DNA of 35,335 nucleotides from Gammaproteobacteria bacterium (GTDB lineage Bacteria > Pseudomonadota > Gammaproteobacteria > CAIRSR01): assembly GCA_963575715.1 (NCBI GenBank), contig CAUYTW010000133.1:1-35335 (forward strand), read 5' to 3'. Under the pieces are notes generated by a model that was given only the letters and a program-made list of their open reading frames with translations, was not told the DNA's origin and did not search any database. A program made the position numbers and the translations under genes. Positions 1 to 8,196 of the stretch are shown piece after piece (the first letter of the stretch is position 1; every line of letters begins with the position of its first letter).

Positions 1-677
1 ATTCTTCTAAATCTTTTTAATCTCCAGAACAACCGTTCCACTTCATTTCTTTTTTTATACATTTTTTTATCATATTTTCATTTCACAGTCCTATTCTTTT
101 TTGTAGGAACTACAGGTTCCATTCCGAGATCGGATACAAGTTTCCTTTTTTTATTGTCTTCATAGGCTCTGTCCATGATGACTAGAATTTCTTCCAATTT
201 TTCCATATTTAATTGTTCGAGGAGTTTTCGTCCTTCGGGTGCATCGTGGGATTGTCCACAAGATAATGAAAAATAGAGTAATTTTTTATCATTGACCGCA
301 ATCATGTGAATTTTTGTAGTCCATCCACCGCATGTTTTACCGATCGATTGTGGACCACTACTTTTTAACGCCCCGGTACCATCGGGATGTACTTTAATAA
401 TTGTACTATCCAATGAGATATGATCAACTTCATTCATTACTTCTTCCCTCAACACGGAAAGGACGCGATCCAGGACACCTCTTTTTGCCCATCGATTGGC
501 GCGCGTATAAATCGTGTGCCAATTCCCAAATTCTCTTGGGAGACCTCTCCATTTACAACCGTTTTCTAAAACATATAGTATCGCGGTTAGTACAGAAAAA
601 TTGGAATATGTCACATTACCACGTTGACGTGGTAATAGCTTTTCAATTTTTTCAAAAATTATCGCGGTTAATGTCAT
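1..677 (-). pseudogene. IS5-family transposase, interrupted by in-frame TGA and cut by window edge
   Basis: The reading frame opens at ATG 677 behind a good ribosome site (AGGAG, 7 nt spacing). It encodes an IS5-family DDE transposase: an N-terminal DUF4096-like part (ENGCKWRGLP, then WHTIYTRANRW), then the catalytic Asp in SLDSTIIKVH and the second Asp in VIMDRAYED. The frame meets TGA at 78-80. It then continues in the same frame as KYDKKMYKKRNEVERLFWRL up to the window edge, which is the expected family C-terminus carrying the third acidic residue (NEVER). The family usually has Trp just before the YDK motif, so the TGA most simply reads as a TGG-to-TGA nonsense change. The 199-residue product lacks the third catalytic residue and should be inactive. 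A possible right terminal repeat (AACAGGCCCT) lies near 702-711; the left end is outside the window. Confidence 0.85.
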
Positions 678-819
678 GTTTTTACTCCTAATTTTAGTGT
701 TAACAGGCCCTGGTTAAGTCAATGTGGCCTAATGTATTCATGGTGAGATCTCATAGAGATTATAAATTAAGGGATACAACAGTTTATAATACTGCTTACG
801 TCGAGTTCACGTTACAATA

Positions 820-1094
820 TGCTTGTCGGCAGACAGATAACTCAGGACACTGAAGCGGCAGGTGCAGATAAGCTTGGGGGTGGTACGAAACGGTCTGTCG
901 CTAGGTTCAAAATATCGAACCGAAACTGCGCTGCAACATTGGCGAAGGGAGTGAGGGCCGCAAGGCTCTCCGTCCTGGGCCGCATAAGAGCTGACTGCCT
1001 GAAAGACCGGCAACCTTTAACTTCAACGTCAAAAAATTAGGAGGACGGCGCTTCCTACCCACGGCTAAAGCCGGGGTTTCAGCACCGAATTTAG
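820..1094 (+). ncRNA. Decayed omega-RNA/IS200-IS605 right-end-like element (element A)
   Basis: This stretch has no convincing gene. It contains the block CACTGAAGCGGCAGGTGCAG (848-867), which resembles the 3' end of the HEARO-like element at 12780-12958. It also contains GAGGACGGCGCTTC (1041-1054), shared with the minus-strand element at 22284-22450. A hairpin follows at 1058-1076: CCC, bulged A, CGGC, TAAA loop, GCCG, GGG. Such hairpins are typical of the right ends and omega-RNA scaffolds of TnpB/IscB elements. No tnpB or iscB gene is present. The element ends about 10 bases before the start codon at 1095, so it would be transcribed as that gene's leader. Its exact 5' limit is uncertain. 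Confidence 0.5.
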
Positions 1095-3593
1095 ATGAAG
1101 CGTGAAACCATTTTCCAACTTGTTGCATTTTTAATGCTGTTATTTCAGATGAATATTCTTTTGGGAAAAACAGAAATAACTGACGATAAAACTTTATCCC
1201 CTTATTTTTTCGTGAAAAGCAATGATGCGACGGTAGATCAATTGCCGTTGAAATCAACAGATTCCCAAGTGAATATCGCTGGTGTGATCGCCGACGTAAA
1301 GGTTGCTCAAGTTTATAAAAACGAAGGCAAGCAGGCGATTGAAGCTATTTATATATTTCCTGCGTCCACTCGGGCAGCGGTTTATGCCATGAAAATGACC
1401 ATCGGGGAGCGGGCTATTATCGCCAGGATTCAAGAAAAACAAAAAGCGCGTCAGGAATATGAACTGGCAAAACAGCAAGGTAAAAGCGCATCTCTTTTGG
1501 AGCAACAACGGCCAAACGTATTTCAAATGAATGTGGCAAATATAATGCCTGGTGATTTGGTTCGGGTGGAGTTAAGTTATATCGAGCTTTTAGTCCCTAA
1601 TGAAGGAATATATGAATTTATTTATCCTGCAGTAGTTGGTCCGCGTTATTCAAATAAAACTGAATCTCGTGCTGCGTCCGCCGATAAATGGATAAAAAAT
1701 CCTTATCTTTATGAGAATGAAGCACCACCGTATGAATTCGGCGTAACAACCAGGATTGCTGCGAGCCTACCGATTCAGGAAATTTTTTGTTCTTCTCACA
1801 AGGTAAATATTGACTACGAAAACGCGGGACTTGCGAATGTTCAGCTTGATCCAGTGGAAAAATCTGGAGGCAATCGTGATTACATTCTGAAATATCGCCT
1901 GGCCGGTGGGCGAATTGAATCTGGTCTGTTGTTATATCAAGGTGAGCAAGAAAAATTTTTTCTGCTGATGATGCAACCACCTAATCAAGTAACCAATTCA
2001 TTAATTCCGGCGCGGGAATATATTTTCATTGTAGATATTTCCGGTTCCATGCACGGTTTTCCCTTAGAGATATCCAAGCAGCTCCTAAAAGATTTGATTG
2101 GCGGTCTGAAACCAGAAGATACATTCAATTTGCTACTTTTCGCAGGTAGCTCATCCATTCTTGCGAAAAATTCCTTACCAGCCACGTCCATGAATATCAA
2201 TAAGGCCATCAAGCTAATTGAGAATCAAGATGGTGGTGGCGGAACGGAATTGCTACCCGCGTTACGGCGTGCCCTGGCCTTGCCGGGTGATGAAAAGCGC
2301 TCTCGCTCTATTGTAATTGCCACTGATGGTTACGTGGACGTTGAAAAAGAAACGTTTCAATTAATTCGGGAAAATCTCGGAAAAGCCAATATATTTTCCT
2401 TCGGAATTGGTTCTTCTGTGAACCGCTACCTGATGGAAGGAATCGCGCGTGCTGGTATGGGCGAACCTTTTATTATCACTAAACCGGATGAAGCATCGCT
2501 GACCGCTGAAAAATTCAGAAAATATATTCAATCTCCAGTACTGACTAGAATAAAAATCAATTTTGGAGATTTTATGACTCATGATGTAGAACCAACATCA
2601 ATTCCCGATATATTCGCCGAGCGTCCGGTAATTGTGTTCGGTAAATGGGAAGGTGAGCCAAAAGGCCTCATCAAACTTGAAGGTATCAGTGTGAATAGTC
2701 CTTATTCAACAACGATGGATGTTTCTCAGGTTAAACCATCACCAAATAATTCCGCACTCCGTTATTTATGGGCAAGGAGTAGAATTTCAATGTTGGCGGA
2801 TTATAATCATCTGTCGTACAATGATAAACGCATAGAGGAAATCACGCGGCTGGGGATTGATTATAACCTTCTGACTGAATTTACCTCTTTTGTGGCAATT
2901 GATTCTCTGCGTAGAAATGCTGATGGAAAAGCGGCGACGGTAAATCAGCCACTGCCCTTGCCGCAAGGAGTATCTGACCTCGCGGTAGGATCAGGCGCGC
3001 TAAATTATTCAGCCAGCCCGGCACCAGTCATGTCACGGACAATGACGCCACCTTCAGTCATGAACGCCAAATCAGCTAAGTTCAGGGAAGTAAGAGAAGA
3101 GATGGGTGATGATGTTGTTCAAACAGGGAAGATAAACACAGTACCCGGAACATCAGCAGAGGTCACTACTGCGGTTAGGGGTGATGTAATACATGACAAT
3201 GCTCCCCATGCCGCAGCGACCGAAACTACATTCAAGGATGAAAAAACTAAGGGCGATAAAAAAGAAATGGATGGCATCATTCACAAGGTAACACTAAGTC
3301 ATCTTTCCGAACAGATGATAATCTCTAATAATCTTTCCAGGGATGCAATAGAGAAGTTTATACTCAGCCATCTAAGCGAAATTGAACAGTGTTATCGCGT
3401 CATTAATCAACCCGATCATAAAATTTTTTCATTAAAAATAAATATTGATGGTAATGGCCAACTGCTTAAGGTTGAAGTAGAAATAGAAAATCAAGATTTG
3501 AAATCGTGCATTGCTAAATTAATCCAAAGCTGGGTATTCCCTGCGACCCTGGATGGAAAACACGCATCTGTTCAATTTTTTCTAAAAAATTGA
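1095..3593 (+). CDS. Secreted VIT/von Willebrand factor A domain protein with AgmX-like C-terminus
   Basis: This is an 832-residue exported protein. Residues 1-25 form a signal peptide with a hydrophobic core (LVAFLMLLF). A VIT (vault/inter-alpha-trypsin) domain covers about 45-175. A VWA domain begins near 308, with the metal-ion-adhesion-site motif DISGS and a later TDGYVD. The family segment RLGIDYNLLTEFTSFVAID closes the VWA-associated region. After a Pro/Ser/Thr-rich linker, residues about 750-832 resemble the AgmX/PglI/TonB-like C-terminal module (EQCYR, NIDGNGQL, SWVFP). There is no LPXTG-type or other sortase signal, unlike the related marine proteobacterial sortase targets. A role in surface adhesion or envelope assembly is inferred from the family only. 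No Shine-Dalgarno is visible before ATG 1095, because the leader is element A. gspM follows after 51 bases. Confidence 0.8.
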   Translation: MKRETIFQLVAFLMLLFQMNILLGKTEITDDKTLSPYFFVKSNDATVDQLPLKSTDSQVNIAGVIADVKVAQVYKNEGKQAIEAIYIFPASTRAAVYAMKMTIGERAIIARIQEKQKARQEYELAKQQGKSASLLEQQRPNVFQMNVANIMPGDLVRVELSYIELLVPNEGIYEFIYPAVVGPRYSNKTESRAASADKWIKNPYLYENEAPPYEFGVTTRIAASLPIQEIFCSSHKVNIDYENAGLANVQLDPVEKSGGNRDYILKYRLAGGRIESGLLLYQGEQEKFFLLMMQPPNQVTNSLIPAREYIFIVDISGSMHGFPLEISKQLLKDLIGGLKPEDTFNLLLFAGSSSILAKNSLPATSMNINKAIKLIENQDGGGGTELLPALRRALALPGDEKRSRSIVIATDGYVDVEKETFQLIRENLGKANIFSFGIGSSVNRYLMEGIARAGMGEPFIITKPDEASLTAEKFRKYIQSPVLTRIKINFGDFMTHDVEPTSIPDIFAERPVIVFGKWEGEPKGLIKLEGISVNSPYSTTMDVSQVKPSPNNSALRYLWARSRISMLADYNHLSYNDKRIEEITRLGIDYNLLTEFTSFVAIDSLRRNADGKAATVNQPLPLPQGVSDLAVGSGALNYSASPAPVMSRTMTPPSVMNAKSAKFREVREEMGDDVVQTGKINTVPGTSAEVTTAVRGDVIHDNAPHAAATETTFKDEKTKGDKKEMDGIIHKVTLSHLSEQMIISNNLSRDAIEKFILSHLSEIEQCYRVINQPDHKIFSLKINIDGNGQLLKVEVEIENQDLKSCIAKLIQSWVFPATLDGKHASVQFFLKN

Positions 3594-3644
3594 ATGGCCT
3601 TATAATTTTTTAAAGTTATCATCATCATAAAGGGTTCGCAATTA

Positions 3645-4130
3645 ATGAATGCTTGGTGGGAAAGTTTATCCGCGCGTGAACGTGGGATGTTAAGCCTGGC
3701 ACTGGGAATAACTATCATTGCGACGCTTTATTTCGCGGTTTGGGAACCTTTTCAGGTCCAATTGCGAACTTTGCGTCAGACCGTTACCGATGAGCGTTCC
3801 CAGGTGTTCTGGATGGAACAGGCCACCGCCGAGGTAATTGCCTTACGCGGTGTGGTCCCCGTTCAAAAAAATAACGGCGAGTCGTTGCTCACGCTGGTTG
3901 ATCGTAGTGCGCGGGTGGCGGGAATGGGCGCAGGTATTAACAGGGTGGAACCTGAAGGAAAGGAAAAAGTTCGTGTGTGGCTGAACGATATTGCCTTCGA
4001 TACCCTAATTCCCTGGCTGGCTGGATTGGACAAGATCCAGGGAGTAGTTCCAGAGAGCCTGGTGGTTGACCGCCAGGGTGCAGCGGGACAGGTCAATGTC
4101 CGCCTGGTACTGGTAGGAGGTGGAGTGTGA
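3645..4130 (+). CDS. gspM: Type II secretion system protein M
   Basis: This 161-residue bitopic inner-membrane protein belongs to the GspM family of the type II secretion platform, where it partners GspL. The short cytoplasmic N-terminus (WWESLSARERGMLSLA) is followed by one transmembrane helix (about residues 15-31) and an alpha/beta periplasmic ferredoxin-like domain, the usual GspM plan and length. An AGGG-type ribosome site precedes ATG 3645. It overlaps gspN by four bases (GTGA type), so the two are translationally coupled. GspC to GspL are not upstream. The preceding gene is a VIT/VWA protein, so this pair is detached from the rest of the secretion operon. Confidence 0.85.
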   Translation: MNAWWESLSARERGMLSLALGITIIATLYFAVWEPFQVQLRTLRQTVTDERSQVFWMEQATAEVIALRGVVPVQKNNGESLLTLVDRSARVAGMGAGINRVEPEGKEKVRVWLNDIAFDTLIPWLAGLDKIQGVVPESLVVDRQGAAGQVNVRLVLVGGGV

Positions 4131-4921
4131 ACGGAATCAAGATTGGATCCCTGACATTGCTGGGGATAGGTGCCTATTTGATTTTCCTTGTTTTACAACT
4201 CCCGATTACTCATGTCTTGGCCCGGCTCGAACCATTACCTGAAAAAATACGCATCTATGGTGCGCAAGGAACTATCATTGCAGGCAATGCCGCGCTTGTG
4301 GAAAAAGAAAATTGGCGCCTTGAAAATTTCACCTGGAAAGTACGTCCCTGGGCGTTATTGAAAGGTTGCCTGGAATTCGTAATTACTTTCCAGAATATCG
4401 ATGAAACTCGGGGGCGCGCTCGGGTCGGAGTCACTCTTTTTGGCCAGACTTATCTCGCGCGTCCGCAGGTGCGATTGCGACTGAACACTCTCGAGCCTCT
4501 ATGGCGACCGATGATAATAAACCTTGGTGGTTGGATCGATGCCAAGCTGGATCACGTTACCTGGTCGGTATCCGGTCTTGATACCAAGGGGCAGGTAATT
4601 CTCGAAAACGTTGTCTGGGAAAGCAATCCACCGTTATCGCTTGGAGATTTCCTGATCGCATTGGAGACGGTTACAGCTGATAACTCTCCCAATCGGATGG
4701 TACGCGGCCAACTGAGTGATCGTGGTGGGCCGATAGGAATTCAGGGTCAGCTCCAGCTTGACTCACAAGGGGCTTGGCGACTTACCGGCACACTCGCTTC
4801 GCGTTCTGATGCCACGCCAAAAATCCGTCAAATGCTTTCCTTCCTTGGACAACCCGATCAAGATGGCCGTTTTCCAATATCCTTTAATGGACGTTTGCCT
4901 ATTTTGAAGCAAACAAAATAA
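4127..4921 (+). CDS. gspN: Type II secretion system protein N
   Basis: This 264-residue GspN-family protein has an N-terminal membrane anchor (IGSLTLLGIGAYLIFLVLQL) followed by a beta-rich periplasmic domain. The pattern WRLENFTWKVRPWALL and a C-terminal FPISFNGRLP match the T2SSN family. GspN is an accessory component of the type II secreton, absent from many systems and of unclear role. The gene starts at GTG 4127 within the last codons of gspM, so expression is coupled to it. No typical terminator follows, but a gap of 68 bases precedes the next gene, which has its own ribosome site. Confidence 0.82.
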   Translation: MNGIKIGSLTLLGIGAYLIFLVLQLPITHVLARLEPLPEKIRIYGAQGTIIAGNAALVEKENWRLENFTWKVRPWALLKGCLEFVITFQNIDETRGRARVGVTLFGQTYLARPQVRLRLNTLEPLWRPMIINLGGWIDAKLDHVTWSVSGLDTKGQVILENVVWESNPPLSLGDFLIALETVTADNSPNRMVRGQLSDRGGPIGIQGQLQLDSQGAWRLTGTLASRSDATPKIRQMLSFLGQPDQDGRFPISFNGRLPILKQTK

Positions 4922-4989
4922 CCACTCTCACCGCCGTCGCTGACGGTACCAGGTATAATTTTTCTACTCAACCTCAGAGGTAAAATTCA

Positions 4990-6156
4990 ATGGAATATGG
5001 CCCCCGTGAAATTGTGACGCCTTATCGCCCCATCCCGCTGGTTGTTCCCGAGGGGATGAAACCTAACGAATTTTTCAACAGCGCAGAAAATCTTAACGAT
5101 CTTGCCCATAACAACGGACTATTAGTTAATCCGGAAAATTTGCTGCTTTATCGCAAAGCGCTAGGCCACAGCAACGAGTTTGATACTTCCATTATTTACA
5201 ATACTTCTCAAACCATCCTTGATCCCTTGGGCCGTCCAGTACGCCGAACTCAAGTACCGGATCATGTCAAGCGTGTTTGGAATCGCATGAATTTGATTTT
5301 GATCGAATACATGCTCGAAAAATATCCCGACCCTGGGGAGGCGATAGTCTTAGCAGGTGAAGCGAGCCTAGACGCTACCTGGCCGTTAACTTCACCGGGG
5401 GTACCAAGCATTCGGATGTTGCACAATCATTTTATTGTGTTTCCCATGGATCAGCTCCGCGCTGCGTCGCTCACCGACCCAAATAATCCTAATCTTAACG
5501 ATGGCGGCCAACACAGCTTATTCCAGGAAAATATGCACGCGGTCTATCAAAAATTCTTCGACTACGCATTGGATTTGAAAATCCTCCATCCGATTGATTC
5601 CGACATTGCACGTATTCAATTAACCGGTTATCCCCAGGGATTGCCGTGCTGGGAAATTCAGGGAGGCGTGGATGCCCTTGAGGATGTACGATTCTGGAAG
5701 GAATACGACTCGTTATTGATGGGGTTCCTTGATTTTTATCATACCTTTTTCTCACAGGTATCCATCCGCAATGCCAAGACCCCGGATGATGTTTATTTCC
5801 CGGATCACGTAGAAAATATTTTGCTCTTCAATAATGACTTCCTAAAAACTGCCAAGAAGGTTCGTGATCGTTGCATCGTTGATGCACGTTACGCTAATTC
5901 CATTCGTTGGCAGCCTGCATTTAAGCAGCTAATTTACCGCAATGAATTAGGAAAGCTGATCGTTACCATTAGCCAAAATTCCATCGGCAATGCTATTACT
6001 GAATTACTTGGCGTAGTGGTTAAGCGTGTTTCGGATGCCGCTGGGTATGAAAAATCAGAAAAATTGCTGATTGAAAAGTTACTAGAGGTTAGAAACCGTT
6101 TGATTGAGGCAGATCTCGGAGAGGGTATCGCCACTCCACACTGGTCGGCGCGATAA
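4990..6156 (+). CDS. Unrecognised 388-residue cytoplasmic protein with HNH-like histidine motif
   Basis: I do not recognise this family. The protein is soluble-looking, without signal peptide or membrane helices. A central motif, LHNHFIVFPMDQLR (around residues 144-157), loosely recalls the HxHx pattern of HIT/GalT-type nucleotide transferases. The surrounding fold cannot be judged by eye, so no function is assigned. The start ATG 4990 has a good ribosome site (AGAGGT, about 8 bases upstream). It is the last gene of this plus-strand block and is followed by a strong intrinsic terminator at 6171-6200. Codon use looks like that of its neighbours, which argues for a resident gene. Confidence 0.7.
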   Translation: MEYGPREIVTPYRPIPLVVPEGMKPNEFFNSAENLNDLAHNNGLLVNPENLLLYRKALGHSNEFDTSIIYNTSQTILDPLGRPVRRTQVPDHVKRVWNRMNLILIEYMLEKYPDPGEAIVLAGEASLDATWPLTSPGVPSIRMLHNHFIVFPMDQLRAASLTDPNNPNLNDGGQHSLFQENMHAVYQKFFDYALDLKILHPIDSDIARIQLTGYPQGLPCWEIQGGVDALEDVRFWKEYDSLLMGFLDFYHTFFSQVSIRNAKTPDDVYFPDHVENILLFNNDFLKTAKKVRDRCIVDARYANSIRWQPAFKQLIYRNELGKLIVTISQNSIGNAITELLGVVVKRVSDAAGYEKSEKLLIEKLLEVRNRLIEADLGEGIATPHWSAR

Positions 6157-6170
6157 GTACTTGATTTATT

Positions 6171-6200
6171 CCCCTCTTTCCCAAGAGAGGGGATTTTTTT
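6171..6200 (+). terminator. Rho-independent terminator after the 388-residue gene
   Basis: A 7-bp perfect stem, CCCCTCT (6171-6177) with AGAGGGG (6186-6192), has an 8-base loop and is followed by A and seven T (6194-6200). It lies 15 bases after the stop codon of the plus-strand gene and faces the convergent motB gene. Confidence 0.85.
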
Positions 6201-6255
6201 GCAACTTAAAAAATTGCGATTAAATTCTGCCAATGTGGTACTAAAAAATGCGTAT

Positions 6256-7020
6256 TTATTTTATTGTTTTCGCAATTTTTTCAAACAAAAAAACTACACG
6301 CCGATTTGCCGCACGGCGTTCGGCTTCGGTGGATCCCACAATGGGTAGTAGCGGACGGGTATCGGCATAACCCGTAACTGCCAGCCGATTGGGTGCAATG
6401 CCATGGTCAATAAGAAAACGGGCGACGCGACCTGCACGAGCCGCCGACAATTCCCAATTGGAAGGAAATTGTTGGGTACGGATGGGAATATCATCCGTGT
6501 GACCCTCAATACGAATAGCATACGGGAGACGTGCAACAAAAATAGAAATACTATTCAATAAAGTGGTGGCAGGGGGAGTCATTTCTGCGCTGCCGGAGGC
6601 GAACAGCAAATCGCCAGCTGCTGTCAGTGCAACTCCCGATGAGACTAATTGCACATGAGCCAATTTCTCTAACCCCATAGCACTAAGTTCGTGTTGGATT
6701 TCTTTAATCAAGTCATCATAGCCGACTTGTTTGACTACGGGTTGACTCAAGGTTGTATTTTTAATAAGCGTTTTTGCAAGGGATTCCTTGATTTGCTCGG
6801 CTTTATATGCGTCGATACGGGATGCTGCATAAAGCACGACAAAAAAACCAAGCATGAGCGTGATTAAATCCGCAAAGGACATAAGCCAAGCATCCAGATC
6901 ATCTTCGGCTACCTGGCGCCGGCGAATCGGACGCAGTGAACGCGTCGCCGTAGGTTTAGGCTGAGGAGTGGATTTTGCTGATAATTGCACTGATGCAGGT
7001 TTTGTTGCGGAAGTATCCAA
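6256..7020 (-). CDS. motB: MotB-type flagellar stator / OmpA-domain protein
   Basis: This 254-residue stator B subunit is anchored to peptidoglycan. Residues about 1-38 are a basic, Pro-rich cytoplasmic tail. One transmembrane helix follows (LMSFADLITLMLGFFVVLYA), whose Asp in SFADL is the conserved ion-binding residue of MotB/PomB. A linker/plug region leads to an OmpA-like peptidoglycan-binding domain (IRIEGHTDDIPI, NWELSAARA, NRLAVTGYAD, RRANRRVVF). The start is TTG 7020, chosen because AAGGAG lies nine bases upstream. It follows motA by 16 bases in the same operon. The MotC/MotD (second stator) subtype is possible. Whether H+ or Na+ is used cannot be read from the sequence. Confidence 0.88.
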   Translation of the reverse strand: MDTSATKPASVQLSAKSTPQPKPTATRSLRPIRRRQVAEDDLDAWLMSFADLITLMLGFFVVLYAASRIDAYKAEQIKESLAKTLIKNTTLSQPVVKQVGYDDLIKEIQHELSAMGLEKLAHVQLVSSGVALTAAGDLLFASGSAEMTPPATTLLNSISIFVARLPYAIRIEGHTDDIPIRTQQFPSNWELSAARAGRVARFLIDHGIAPNRLAVTGYADTRPLLPIVGSTEAERRAANRRVVFLFEKIAKTIK

Positions 7021-7036
7021 TTTTAGATTCTCCTTA

Positions 7037-7831
7037 CTAGTCTATATTCTTGCGGTCTTGACCTACCCGGACATCTTTCCACTGGCGGGCCGGAATGAAT
7101 GCTTTAAGTTGATCAAGAACCATACTCGGTGGAGTTTTTGTAGCCACTAGTAACACGCCCTCCATGATTACCTCCATGAGCAGCGTATGTTCTTCAATGC
7201 GTCGCTCCATTTTGACTGCGATGGGAAAAAATATTAAGTTGGCGAGTAAAACCCCATAGAGAGTGGTCAGCATGGCCATTCCCATGGCCGGACCAATACC
7301 ACTCATATTATCACCGAGGTGTTGGAATAGGTTGATAAGCCCAATCAAGGTTCCCACCATTCCGAATGCTGGCGCAAAACGGGCCATGGTGCGAAACATG
7401 GCTGCCTCCCGTAATTCTGATTCACGGGCCTTTTCGATAGTACTTTCCAGGATATAACGGACTCGATCCAATGGATAGCGGTCCACAATCATGCGTAGAG
7501 CATCTTGCAGAAAAAAATTCTCCACGCCCTCCAATTCTTTCTCCAAACGCATAGTACCACCAGCTATCGATTGCTCCGCTAAATAATGCAGAGCCTGAAT
7601 GTAATGTGGTACTGGCAAGCTCTCACGGCGCAATACTTTAATAAACGCACCAAATGAACGAAATACATCACGCAAAGGATAAGATGTGAAGGTAGCGGCG
7701 ACTACCCCGCCGACCACGATAGCTAAACTTTCGGGTTGGATGAATAATGCGGCATTGCCAGTCGCGCTGTAAATGGCCCAACTCAATGTAATAAAACCAA
7801 TTAATACGCCCATGATTGTGGCTATATTCAT
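7037..7831 (-). CDS. motA: MotA/PomA-type stator protein
   Basis: This 264-residue inner-membrane channel subunit has four transmembrane segments, at about residues 4-22, 33-50, 155-175 and 185-207. A large cytoplasmic loop between segments 2 and 3 carries the charged region (IVDRYPLDRVRYILEST, AREAA-like) that contacts FliG. The motif FAPAFGMVGTLIGLINLF is the classic MotA/PomA signature. ATG 7831 follows GGAG at a good spacing. It is the first gene of the motA-motB operon. The roughly 365-bp gap upstream should hold the promoter, but I see no confident sigma-28 or sigma-70 box. No other flagellar genes lie nearby. Confidence 0.9.
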   Translation of the reverse strand: MNIATIMGVLIGFITLSWAIYSATGNAALFIQPESLAIVVGGVVAATFTSYPLRDVFRSFGAFIKVLRRESLPVPHYIQALHYLAEQSIAGGTMRLEKELEGVENFFLQDALRMIVDRYPLDRVRYILESTIEKARESELREAAMFRTMARFAPAFGMVGTLIGLINLFQHLGDNMSGIGPAMGMAMLTTLYGVLLANLIFFPIAVKMERRIEEHTLLMEVIMEGVLLVATKTPPSMVLDQLKAFIPARQWKDVRVGQDRKNID

Positions 7832-8196
7832 CTAAATCTCCGAGAAACATTCGACGTTAGCCGTTGAAATGAAAGGATACTGTTTTTGCAATCTTCTTTG
7901 TGCTTACCTAGGCCAAAAAATGCGATAAAAAAATTAGCATGCTCAGTTAATTCAACAATTTATTGCCTAATCTTTGGAAATGAGCTGAATATTTAGTAAG
8001 CTATAGATATCTATTTTTGGTTATCGCGTTTAGTAGTCAGTTAAATTTACCTAGATCTAGGTTAAATAATTTGACGTGTTACCATAAAAATAGAATCATT
8101 CGTATCAAAAAAGTAGCTCGATACATACACGTTCTTTAATAATCTTGCTCATCACAATCTTTATCTTAGCCTACAATCAACCATAAACTATAAATT
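7832..8196. other. AT-rich intergenic region upstream of motA
   Basis: This 365-base gap holds no gene that I can support. It must contain the motA promoter on the minus strand. The downstream (3') end of the cyclic-nucleotide-binding gene abuts its other side. No terminator hairpin with a T-run was found. Confidence 0.6.

Noticed and set aside
401-691. 96-residue plus-strand reading frame over the transposase
   Set aside because: It is the shadow of the minus-strand IS5 transposase, which has clear family motifs.
807-1257. Overlapping small frames on both strands around element A
   Set aside because: They read through structured element sequence or antisense to the VIT/VWA gene, and show no protein-like pattern.
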